The notes under the pieces were generated by a model that did not search any database, was not told the DNA's origin, and saw only the letters and a program-made list of their open reading frames with translations. Positions 1-8,718 of a DNA stretch of 64,000 bases are shown piece after piece. The translations under genes and the position numbers were made by a program. Source of the stretch: Dichomitus squalens LYAD-421 SS1 (taxonomy: Eukaryota > Basidiomycota > Agaricomycetes > Polyporales > Polyporaceae); assembly GCF_000275845.1 (NCBI RefSeq), contig NW_006766885.1, positions 635,374-699,373 of the forward strand, in the 5' to 3' direction. Each line of letters begins with the position of its first letter. Position 1 is the first letter of the stretch.

Positions 1-2
1 CG

Positions 3-632
3 CCCTTCTTCCTGATGTACGGATACGACCCGGAGTTTCACATTCCGGTTCTCGACACGGAAGTACCAGCGGCGGACGAACAGCGAGAGGAACTACGAAA
101 GGCACGGGAGGACGCAACTGCGGCACTGGGTCTGGCGGCCGAACAAATGAAGGAGCACTTTGACAAACACGTTCGAGAGCTACCAACCATCGTAGCTGGA
201 CAGAAGGTCTGGCTCGACACCCGCAATCTGCGCATCACGGGGATGCCGCGAAAACTCGTAGATCGGTTGGCTGGACCGTATGTGGTCAAGAAACAGGTCG
301 CACCACTGGCCTACGAGCTGGTGCTCCCCAAGGACATGCAAACCCACCCCGTCTTCCATGTCTCGCTCCTCACACCCCACCAGCACAGTGATCTCCCAGG
401 CCGTCATCCACCCGAGCCAGCCCCTCTCGAAGTGGAGGGGGAGGAAGAATACGAGGTTGACGAAGTCATCGACTCGAGACACTTCGGCCGATGGAAGAAA
501 CTCCAGTACCTCGTCCACTGGAAAGGCTGGGGTAACGAGCACAACAGCTGGAAACAGGCGGAAAACCTGGTGCACGCCCCTCAGCTGGTCAAGAAATTCT
601 ACGCCAAGTTTCCTTCAAAGCCTCGATCGTGA
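3..632 (+). mobile_element. Ty3/gypsy chromovirus polyprotein, C-terminal part (integrase tail plus chromodomain), 5' truncated by window edge
   Basis: The reading frame is already open at base 3 and ends with TGA at 630-632, so only the end of a Pol polyprotein is present. It starts in the integrase C-terminal half (PFFLMYGYDPEF). A GPY/F-like module follows (VDRLAGPYVVKK, then YELVLP and HPVFHVSLL). Last comes a chromodomain with the aromatic and acidic pattern EYEVDEVIDSR / LQYLVHWKGWG / NSWKQAENL. Chromodomains at the integrase end mark chromoviruses, the common Ty3/gypsy lineage of basidiomycetes, where they steer integration toward modified chromatin. The frame is intact and runs directly into a polypurine tract and LTR, so the copy may be young. 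The remainder of the element lies to the left of the window. Confidence 0.93.
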
Positions 633-646
633 GGACACGATCCTTT

Positions 647-655
647 GGAGGGGGG
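647..655 (+). other. Polypurine tract (plus-strand primer) of the retroelement
   Basis: A nine-base all-purine run, GGAGGGGGG, lies between the Pol stop codon and the first base of the LTR. It is separated from the LTR only by TAC. This is the usual site and composition of the plus-strand primer in Ty3/gypsy elements. Confidence 0.8.
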
Positions 656-658
656 TAC

Positions 659-1091
659 TGTCACGAACCGCCCTCACGGCGCTACATTTCCTTTTCGATT
701 TGGACTATTGCCTCGTACGTTTCCTTATTGTTCACTACTCGCTATGGTTTCCCTTTGTCCGCACATGGACAATAGCTCCCTTTTTCCCCACGTCCGCTAT
801 TGTCCTACACCCCTTGTACTCCGTACCCATGGTGACGCTATTGTTCTCTAGCGCCCATTGTTCGTTCCCTGTATATAGCTGGATCCCTTGCTACCTGGAG
901 ACTCTAGTTTCGACCTCTTGTCTCCAGGTAAGCCATCGTGTATTTCGCTCTGTAGATACTTCGCTCAATACACAACTTGTCTCCAGTCCTGCCTGTTGAG
1001 CTCCGCTCCAGTCTCACTGCAATCAGAGCTCGTCAGTGCTCCTGCCTGCCTCGCTCGTCTCCACTTGCTCGCTCGACAGTCAGTCGTAACA
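659..1091 (+). repeat. 3' long terminal repeat of the Ty3/gypsy element
   Basis: The LTR begins TGTCACGA right after the polypurine tract and ends TCGTAACA. These ends form an imperfect inverted repeat (7 of 8 positions match) with TG...CA termini. Its length of 433 bp is normal for fungal gypsy LTRs. A TATA-like stretch (TGTATATAG) near 870 suggests the internal promoter. The 5' LTR and left target duplication are outside the window, so LTR identity and the target-site duplication cannot be checked here. Confidence 0.85.
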
Positions 1092-1304
1092 CTGAATAAT
1101 GGTAGCATGGGTCTTCGAGCACCATTCTTCGAGGGATGTTTGTGCCGTTTTCTCTGGAGCCAGTTGACGATAGCCTGCCTTGAGCCGATTAATGAAGTCG
1201 GTCCAGGTTCCAAGGGATCCACCGCTTGCTGCTGTTTTGATGTAATCCTCGATGTAGTTGTGTGCATCACCTTCCAAGTGAAGAGTAGTTCTAACTAGTA
1301 TCAA
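1092..1304 (-). pseudogene. Relic of a retrotransposon gag gene, truncated by the LTR insertion
   Basis: On the minus strand, reading away from 1304, about 70 codons resemble a retrotransposon Gag core (LHLEGDAHNYIEDY, then TWTDFINRLKAGY and TSLEEWCSKTH). This is the pattern of a hydrophobic segment with a Gly-Asp-Ala turn, followed by a Trp-x-x-Phe helix and a basic or acidic helix. There is no ATG, and a stop lies just upstream of 1304. The frame runs into the LTR end at 1091. I read it as an old antisense gag fragment into which the chromovirus inserted. The family assignment rests on pattern only. Confidence 0.5.
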
Positions 1305-2236
1305 GTATACAAATTAGTGCTTAGTTGCACTACTGAAGAAGTGCGTCTGAATAGTAGCTCTAATGTAGATGTTATCTCTGCTAACACTTGCTAATATAGA
1401 TGAGATTATCTGAATAGTGATAATTAGCATCAATTCGCAAAGGCTGTTTTTCCAGATGAGGTTGCAACACAATTTAGATGACACTACAGCTGGAAGATGT
1501 TGTCAAGAACCATAACAATGCGAGATTGAGTCGTCTGACACCATCGACAATATACTGCACCCGAATGCTCCACCCTTCTGGCCTGTGACTTGACACTGGA
1601 TGCATCCTTGCGTGGGCAGCCAGTCTATGCATATCCACTGCTCGACAGTTCTCCAGGTTGTCTTTGCAATCAGATCTGCTCTTGACTCTTTCATCTGCAC
1701 TTGCTTTGTTCTAATGGTTGCCAGAGTGACTTGTCGAGCATGGTGCAAGCCTGGGATCAATAGTAGGTGGATGTAGTGGTGGTCGGTAGACTTAGAGTGG
1801 TAGTCTTCTCGAACAACTTGTGATCGTGACATGGACACAATCCACACTTTACAAATATATGCATGTCTAAGGCCGTGGCATCAATAGCCTATCAGACAGG
1901 AAACTATCTCACTATCATTTATCTAGAACTATTTGAGGCTTCCACAACAAGCACGAGAGAACATGATGACAATGTTGAGGCAATAAGCATATAGTCCACA
2001 CATTTCCCATCCTGGAGAACATGGTGGAGAAGGTCGTGGGAATGTGTGGAGAATCCGCTCCTTCTCTTCATGTTCCCTCCCACCCAAATCTGCCACTTCA
2101 CACTGTGTATATACGGGGGAAATCAACAGATATCGACCTGAATTGAGCGCTTTCTCACTAGACATAAACGGTCATAACCGGGGTCATAGCAACAACACTG
2201 TCTTGATCCTAGTTGCTGTCAAGTGCCATGGCGCAA
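1305..2236. other. Intergenic, AT-richer, no supported gene
   Basis: Only short open frames without recognisable domains or splice support are seen. The sequence next to the gag relic is AT-rich and looks like decayed transposon DNA. Confidence 0.5.
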
Positions 2237-2263
2237 TAGGGAAGGTCAGAGTGGGCGATTCTG
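2237..2263 (+). repeat. Left terminal inverted repeat of the TIR element
   Basis: This 27-bp repeat differs from the inverted right end at only two positions (the sixth and the nineteenth). It is immediately followed by repeated GATTCT motifs. Confidence 0.78.
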
Positions 2264-2913
2264 CCTGTGATTCTGCCTCGATTCTCAATTGATTCTCGTC
2301 CAAAGTGACCTAGAGAAGTGTCTCAGAATCGGAATCAGGTTTGACCTACCCCCTTCATGCACAGTGATTCTGCATGAGTCCGACTGCAATTCCGCAGGTG
2401 TTGAGGCCTTTAATGGGTGCAGCGAGTGCAGACCTGTTTGATTATGTCATATTCCTTCTCGGAACACATTGTGCATGCGGTGTTTGCCCATTGATGTGGG
2501 CATCACAATTGTGGGCTTGTTGCAGGGCTATGGCTCATGGGAATGAGGCAGGTTTTTACTGAATGGAAAGTACAAGCAAAACAGTTGTGGTATGAGGCTC
2601 TGAGAGGACAACAGCTTTGATGCCTGACATGCGCAATCAGGTCAACCTCGAGAACAGTTTATTGCATAGACTGCCTACTTAGGTACTCGAAATGGACTTA
2701 TCTGGTTTGAATCTACTCATCATATGCTGTTATGAATGCGTTGAGCAGAATCGAAAGCAGAAGCAGAAGCAGAATCCAAGGCAAAAGCTCCTCCCGAGCC
2801 GCTTTTGCAAAAGGGACGATTCTGCCTCGAATCGCTCTAAGCGCTCGCTTTCCGAACAAATCCGAAAGTGCTTCAGGAGTCGAAGCGAAACTGGAATCGT
2901 CGTCAGAATCGAC

Positions 2914-2940
2914 CAGAATCGTCCACTCTGACCTCCCCTA
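2914..2940 (-). repeat. Right terminal inverted repeat of the TIR element
   Basis: Reverse complement of the left end with two mismatches. AGAATC motifs occur inside it and just before it. Confidence 0.78.
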
Positions 2941-3138
2941 ATCCCTCCACTTCAATGGTTCACATGGTTTGACTTATGGGACATGAGATGCATGCTGGGA
3001 GTACATAACAGAGCGAATGATGGACGCGAGGAATATGGTTGCATTGCGAGGAAGCGCGCCCCAATGATTTTATCGCCTCTGACATACCGCTGCGGCACCC
3101 GACAACGGCAGCGACGTGGGAGACGGACCCACTCGACC

Positions 3139-3891
3139 TCATGCAGATGCCTTCGCCAAGGACTTGCGGACCCGATCTCTCCGTGCCTTCTTCGCGATTA
3201 AGACTACGAAACGTTCGAAGTCGCTGAGCGACCTCCGCTTCGCGATCGCCTCCCGCTTCTGCGCCCAACTCGACTTCTGCCACTTCTCGACCGTCCCTTC
3301 CTTCTCGAGTTGCTTTCGAATGGCGCCGGTACCGGCACCGCGAGGGAGAGAGGTTAGAACGAACGGGGTGAGAGTCAAGTGGCGGTAGGAGAACGCCTGA
3401 CGGGGAACGCCTGTCGTGGGCCCGTCGATGATTGCCTGACAATAGCAGCATGCCTGAGAAACAGAGAGATGGCCAAAGAACTATGGATGTCGACGTACTC
3501 GGGTGTGATCTATGATCTCTGCAATCACGGCGATTTGACCCTCCTGAGGGCCGGACTTGAGGAGGACGACTGGCGTCGCGGATGCTAAGTTCAGATGAGA
3601 TAGAACACAAAGTAGGGACTCACATACCTCGGCCGACCTCGACGAATCGCTTGAAGTTCGATGGTTGGGCCTATAAACGTATAGACGCGTCAGCAATCGC
3701 AACCTCCCGATGCCCACAATCGATACGCTCGGACGACCCTAGCCCTGGCCCAAGTAACTATCACGCTCCGTCATCCGAACCAGGCCCGGGCCATCCATCC
3801 TCAGAACGAGCATTCTGCCGAGCTCTTTCAAGCAGAAACACGAAGACGGGACTTCAGGACGTGCTGAGAACAAACAGAAACTCACCGGCAT
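3139..3891 (-). CDS. RPL14: 60S ribosomal protein L14 (eL14)
   Basis: Protein of the large cytosolic ribosomal subunit. Four exons can be joined with consistent phase: 3886-3891 (only ATG CCG), 3628-3670, 3499-3584 and 3139-3435. Together they make 432 nt, or 143 residues, the normal length for fungal eL14. The N-terminal part FKRFVEVGRA, then PVVLLKSGPQEGQ and AVIAEIIDH, is the KOW/SH3-like barrel. TTGVPRQAFSYRHLTLTP and the basic C-terminal helix (SSWAQKREAIAKRR, SDFERFVV, KKARRDRVRKSLAKA) complete the family signature. Introns are 215, 43 and 63 nt. A long first intron after a tiny first exon is common in ribosomal protein genes. It is divergent from the OB-fold gene, with about 236 bp between start codons. 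No damage is seen. Confidence 0.93.
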
Positions 3892-4127
3892 GATACTATT
3901 GCTTGAGGAGGTCGCTGTTGTTGTCGCGGACGGGACTGCCAGAGAGGAAAGGTTGGATTACGTGCTCTCGGGAGCTATCCATTTCCTAAACGGGAACACG
4001 CCACGTGGCTTTCAGCGCTGGACCGTATCTCCAGACTAGACGCCTCCATGATATACTGTACCAGATAATTCAAGTCTCAATGCAAGGCATGGCACACTGG
4101 CAGGGCCATCCAGACACGTCTTCTCCG

Positions 4128-5282
4128 ATGACAAAACGTCGGACGAGGTATCAATTATTCGTAGGAGCCCCCACTAAATACGATCTTCGGATCTCGCTAC
4201 CCGGCACGACCTGCTGGCTTGCTTCGACGACGATATACCCTGGGGACTCCGATAGTGGCCGCCCTGTACTCCCCTCCTCCACGCTTGAAGAAGCTAGTAC
4301 TCCGATTTCGACGCTTTACAATCACGTCATTTTCAATCCCGAGAGCGACGAGAGTATTGTCAGTCTGACTGAGTCGGCAGTAGAAGACGCATGGCAAGGC
4401 ACGTAGGACCGAGTGTTCTTTGAATCAGCGACTGACTTCAATTACCCACGACAGCCACGACCTTGCCTAACATCAGTGACCATGCTCAGTCGCCGAAGGA
4501 TGTCAGTGAGATTCCTCGTGCCTCCCTCCGAACCTTCCCTATCGCGTCCCGCACGTGGTCAGCACTTGATAACACAGGAACCCAAGACACTTGTTCGTAC
4601 GACTATTCAGACGCATCCTCTGTCGCCAACTTTCCGGCTTTTCACTTCAATCTCCACTCCCTCTCTACCATCGGGTCTCTCATTAGGCATGCCACGGGAA
4701 ACAAACCGGAGGATACTGCCAAGATTTCTCGCACAGTCAACCTTCTTGCTGCGGTCCTCGAGATCCAGGGGCCTGAAACCATTATCGTCAAGAGGGGTCC
4801 AGAAGCTGGAAAAGATGTCACCCTACTCAAAATGATCATTGGTGATGACTCGGGCGCGATCTGCAAGCTCACTGCGTGGCGCGACGTCGCAAAAGAGTGG
4901 TCAGGATTATCCTCACAACCACCCACCTCCAGCGCAAAAAAGGGGGACATTGTGTACTTGGAAAGTGAGTCTTTTGGCATCACCTTGCTGTATGCCGCCA
5001 CTGATCGCTCCGCGCTAAGACATACTCGTTTCATGGGAATCCACTCCGAACATGGCCTCAGGCGCCGTTCCTATCACATGCTCGGCGTCGCCTCAGCTAC
5101 GCTCGAGGTTGCAGGTGTGCTTTCGCGCCATGCCTTCCACGATTGAAGACAGCCAATTCCGGCCAGACCTTCGAGTCGGACTAAGTGACGCTGTTGTGCG
5201 TAGGGTCGCTTCTGTCGTTAATTGGTTCCAAGGGATAGCGGGTCTCTCCAGATCCGTGAGAGTTGTTTCGTTCTCCCCGTAA
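4128..5282 (+). CDS. OB-fold protein, possibly related to the single-strand-DNA-binding part of shieldin SHLD2/RPA-like proteins
   Basis: The start at 4128 gives MTKRRTRYQLFVGAP. A phase-matched intron at 4403-4476 joins WQGT to DHAQSPKDV. A second intron (donor after 4963, acceptor before 5020) joins DIVYLEN to ILVSWEST. The conserved core runs from FPAFHFNLHSL through the beta strands AAVLEIQGPETIIVKRG and VTLLKMIIGDDSGAICKLTAW, to KKGDIVYLENILVSWE. It continues with PQLRSRLQVCFRAMP and the helix RVASVVNWFQGIAGL. Strand order and the GDDSGAICKLTAW segment fit an OB fold like those of RPA1 and SHLD2; the name is inference. The 3' end is uncertain. A donor-like GTGAGA follows SRS at about 5252, so one more small exon may exist beyond 5282. 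Confidence 0.7.
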
Positions 5283-6428
5283 GGCTCGTTGCGGACTCTG
5301 GCTGGACGACTTCATCTTACCGTGAGTCAGTTGCAGTGAACGATCCATTTTCACTGGCTGACATGGACAATCTCTGGCTTGCTCGCTAGCTGTGACTTCT
5401 TTCCTGCTCTTGAGGCCATATACACCCCTATAATTCGAGACTGCGCCCAACAGTAGCGTTAGCTCAGAGCTGCGAAACACGCCTTACCAACTTTACCGCC
5501 AGTATCTTACCCTCAGTCATCTTCAAGAGTGCCAGACGGATGCGAGCGATTGCAACAACTCCCGCTTCCAACGCTCGGTGAGAGGGTGATTGGATGACAT
5601 TTAGAAGGGGTGGCCGCGTAATGACATTGTGTCCGTACGGAAATTTTTTAGTCCAGGTATAGACGAACCGCTACACAATATGATGTTTTGGTATCCGACA
5701 ACCTACAAAGTCCCTTTCGCTGAGAATGTCCGGCAAAGCTACGTCTGGGCCAGCGATGACGACAGGATAGAGGTCCGAATAGAACGTAAAGCAATGGATG
5801 AAAGTCCAAAGTCGTCAAGACGGAAGCCAAACTAAAAAGAATGGATGACGCAAGAGCTACTATGCGCTACAAACCTAAGGCGTCGACGTAGGTGAACGAA
5901 ACGGCTAGCGGTAGTACGTACGTGGTACGTATGCGAAGTACACTACGGTAACAATAAGGAGCTAGTGTATGAAGTTATGCGAATCTGTGATAAGTCCGTG
6001 GAAAGTCCGAAGGTTACGTGGCGAGATTGTCTAGAAGTACAGTGTTGCAAGGTGTCCGAGCAAAGGTCCGACGCTGAACGTAAGTACATATGTCTGAAGT
6101 CCTCGTTAAGTTGGGTGCGAGCGTGAAGAAAGCGATGTCCAAAAGAGGAGGGGTAATGTCCGGCAAAATTCAGGTAAGTCCGTGATAGTCCCAAGGCGAA
6201 TGTCCATTGGCGCGTAAGTCCTGTTCGAAAGTCAAACGCTCTCGAAGCGCGTAAATGGCGGCTTATGCAGCGCCAAGTTACAACAGCTGGAATGGAAGAG
6301 GTGAAAGAAATGAACGTAATGGCTCGTAAACGAACGTGAGTGCATTGTTATGCGTCCTCGTTAGGTCAGCCAGCCGTGAGCTCCTTGACCTGTCATGTGA
6401 GGAGTCGTAGAAGATGCAAAGCATCCCT
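5283..6428. other. Intergenic region with strand-biased GTCC motifs, no supported gene
   Basis: No convincing coding exon is seen. Between about 5625 and 6230 the plus strand carries roughly seventeen GTCC words, many as AAGTCCG or AATGTCCGG, and I see no GGAC. The 13-mer AATGTCCGGCAAA occurs near 5726 and again near 6155; TAAGTCCGTG occurs near 5991 and near 6175. This looks like a decayed short-repeat array. Confidence 0.5.
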
Positions 6429-8718
6429 CTATTCGCCGTCCAAGCAGCTTTGAACCTTTGCTGAATGGTACGCTACGCGAGGATAGGTGAGATCCGTCCG
6501 TACACCATACAGTGGGAGTGAACTGATACGCACCTACAAGGGGAAACTTTGCACCCAGTTTTGTCATCACGTAGAGCAGTGATTCAAGGTCTCCGCGAAC
6601 CTCCATAGTGTTCAGAGGGTCCGGCCAAGACGTTTGCAGCCGCGTAAGCTCATTCTCGAGTACCTTGGCAGCACTAGCCCAGCAAGACTGATAAACTCGT
6701 GAGCCTCGAACCAGAAAGACATACGAGATACGTACACCGATGACGGGGTCAAGAAACTCGAAGTCGGTATCTGTGATGAGCTTGATGACATGGATCAACG
6801 ACCGCGCAGCACGAAGACATTTCTCCCGAGAGACGCCGTCATCGCGCATGAACGGAGCATGGAGGCGAATCATGGAAGCGTGCGCAAGGCTGTGGATGAC
6901 GATCAAGGCATACTTGTCCTCGGGAATCGCCCCTCCTACTTGATGAAGCGGCAGGAGGGTGGTTGCAAAACGGACGATGCTATGTTCAAACGCGCTGAAG
7001 TTTTCCGAGAAGGCGCTAGATGACAGCGAGCCTGTCGCCGGGAAGCCACGGTATCAGCGGGAGACGCTTGAGCGGGACCGGAAGAGATCGAGTCACTCAC
7101 GAGGACTCCAGCTCGATGACAGCCGGTTGGCGCCTTCGAACAACGCCGACGCCTTCACTCGCAGAGCAGCGGTAGTGAATCCGGTGAGCGAATTGGACTG
7201 CGCCTGGTGTACAAAAAATGCGCGAATGGTTGGCGAACCTACACCGACGTCGAGCTCACCCTGTATCAACAATGACTCGTCAGGTGATGTCCTCTGCCCG
7301 CAAGGCGTAGTGTGACTCACGTTCTCGTAATCTTCAATCCGCTGTGGCCAGGGAGTGGTGATAGAAGCCCAGGGATGATCGCTGTCAGGGAGGGTCGCGG
7401 GCCTCCGAAGCATCACGGACCAGCACCGGTCCAAGTTGTATACTTGCCAGAATGTCGTGATCCTCTCGCCACGCTCGATATTGTCCTTCGGAGCGGGTAG
7501 CTCGAAAGAGGCGTCCCAGTTGTCGAGGATCATGAGCTCGTTCTCCGAGCCGATCTGGTGAAGACGGCACTGGACTGCCAACGTCGATGCTGCCGCAGAA
7601 TAATAGCTGCCCTCTAGCAATCGACCGTTCGAGATATAGTATACAGACAGCAGGCAGCAGGCCTGGATGAGATCGACTGCCTTGGATGTGTACTGCAACG
7701 CGTCACCGAGCGCCGCGGTAGCGCGGGACAAGTAAAGCTGTTCATACTGGCTTAGAGAGCCTGGTCTTGAGAGGTAGCATGCCCATAGAAAGACAGTGTT
7801 CATCAATGCGGGATGCCGTTGCTCAGAGGACGGTAGGCTGAGGGAATCGCGCAGACGACCGACATGAACATCCAGTCCACACTGATGCCGATGAGGGAGG
7901 AAGATCTCCAGCCTATACGACGGGGAGAAAGGAGTTTATTAGATTGGGGGACTGGGATGAGTGGTCGCACTGACAAGATGTGATCAAGGGGCGGTGCCTC
8001 CATGAACGAGTTGACAGCGGAAACGGAGGCCAAGTCCTGGGATGCATGAGGACGGGTTGGAGTGAACGGTACGACAGGGACTCACAGACTCGAAGTTGAG
8101 TTGCTCCCATGTACTGGGGTCCACGTCCGACACACTCGAATTGATGGGACTCAGCATGCTCCTGCGGGGGTCCTGCTCGCCCATGGGGAAAGGGGTTGGT
8201 GAGGCAGAGGCGGAGTAGCTGAGCTTCCCGGGAGAATCGTAGCTGGAAGACGACGAGGACTCGGAGTAGTATGGTGAGAGCGCATGGGGATCGAAAAGGG
8301 TCATGGAGGGAGCAGACTGCTCGGGATTCTCGAGCTCCTTGACGCGCATCTCGAGACGGGCGATATGCTCTCTCATGAGCTGCGTTCTTGTCTTGCCTTT
8401 TCCGTCGTCGTACTCGCACCCGTCGGCCTTCTTGGCGCGGACACACTGGGCGCAGGCGGGCTTCCCTCCGTCACAACGCTGGAAGGGACAGGGAGGGCGG
8501 TGAGGCATGGAACGGCGGGGGCGGGGGCGGGGGCGGAAGAGAGATGCGTACCATCTTGCGCTTGCGACATCGCAGACAAGCCTTGCCTGGGATGAAGTGG
8601 GGACGGATGCGCGCAGGATGAGCGATGTGTGGGAGAGAGAGGGAGGTGAGGACATGGACGCACCTCGCTGCAGGGGGACCGGGCCGGTGGAAGAAGTTGG
8701 TTTCCGCTCCTCGGCCAT
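6429..8718 (-). CDS. Zn2Cys6 (GAL4-type) fungal transcription factor with MHR domain
   Basis: Nuclear DNA-binding regulator. Splicing exon 1 (MAEERKPTSSTGPVPLQRG) to a short exon 2 (KACLRCRKRKM) and exon 3 (RCDGGKPACAQC...) builds a full zinc cluster, C-x2-C-x6-C-x6-C-x2-C-x8-C. A basic linker and a short coiled-coil helix follow (TRTQLMREHIARLEMRVKELE). After a Ser-rich stretch comes the middle homology region: HPALMNTVFLWACYLSRPG, IQACCLLSVYYISNGR, then FWQVYNLDRCWSVMLRRP. The C-terminal part includes ALIVIHSLAHASMIRLHAPF. About eight short introns are needed. The last exon probably reads KVQSCLDGE with its stop at 6429-6431; this end is less certain than the start. No target can be inferred. 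Confidence 0.85.
8515..8536 (+). repeat. (GGGGGC)n tract inside intron 2 of the transcription factor gene
   Basis: Runs of four to five G separated by single C on the plus strand. On the gene's own strand it is a CCCCCG tract within the intron's pyrimidine-rich part. It could form a G-quadruplex on the template strand. Confidence 0.6.

Larger units (their letters stand above)
2237..2940. mobile_element. Non-autonomous TIR DNA transposon (MITE-like), about 704 bp
   Basis: The two ends are inverted copies of each other. Bases 2237-2263 match the reverse complement of 2914-2940 at 25 of 27 positions; both begin TAGGG and contain AGGTCAGAGTGG. Just inside both ends the hexamer GATTCT, or its complement AGAATC, recurs about eleven times. 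This resembles the sub-terminal transposase-binding repeats of hAT-like elements. There is no transposase frame inside, so the element would need a partner to move. The flanking eight bases do not match (2229-2236 versus 2941-2948). If the terminal TA at each end is instead the duplicated target, a Tc1/mariner-like origin is possible. Confidence 0.75.

Noticed and set aside
2960..3610. A 216-codon minus-strand frame overlapping RPL14
   Set aside because: It is in a different frame from the RPL14 exons, which explain this strand fully.
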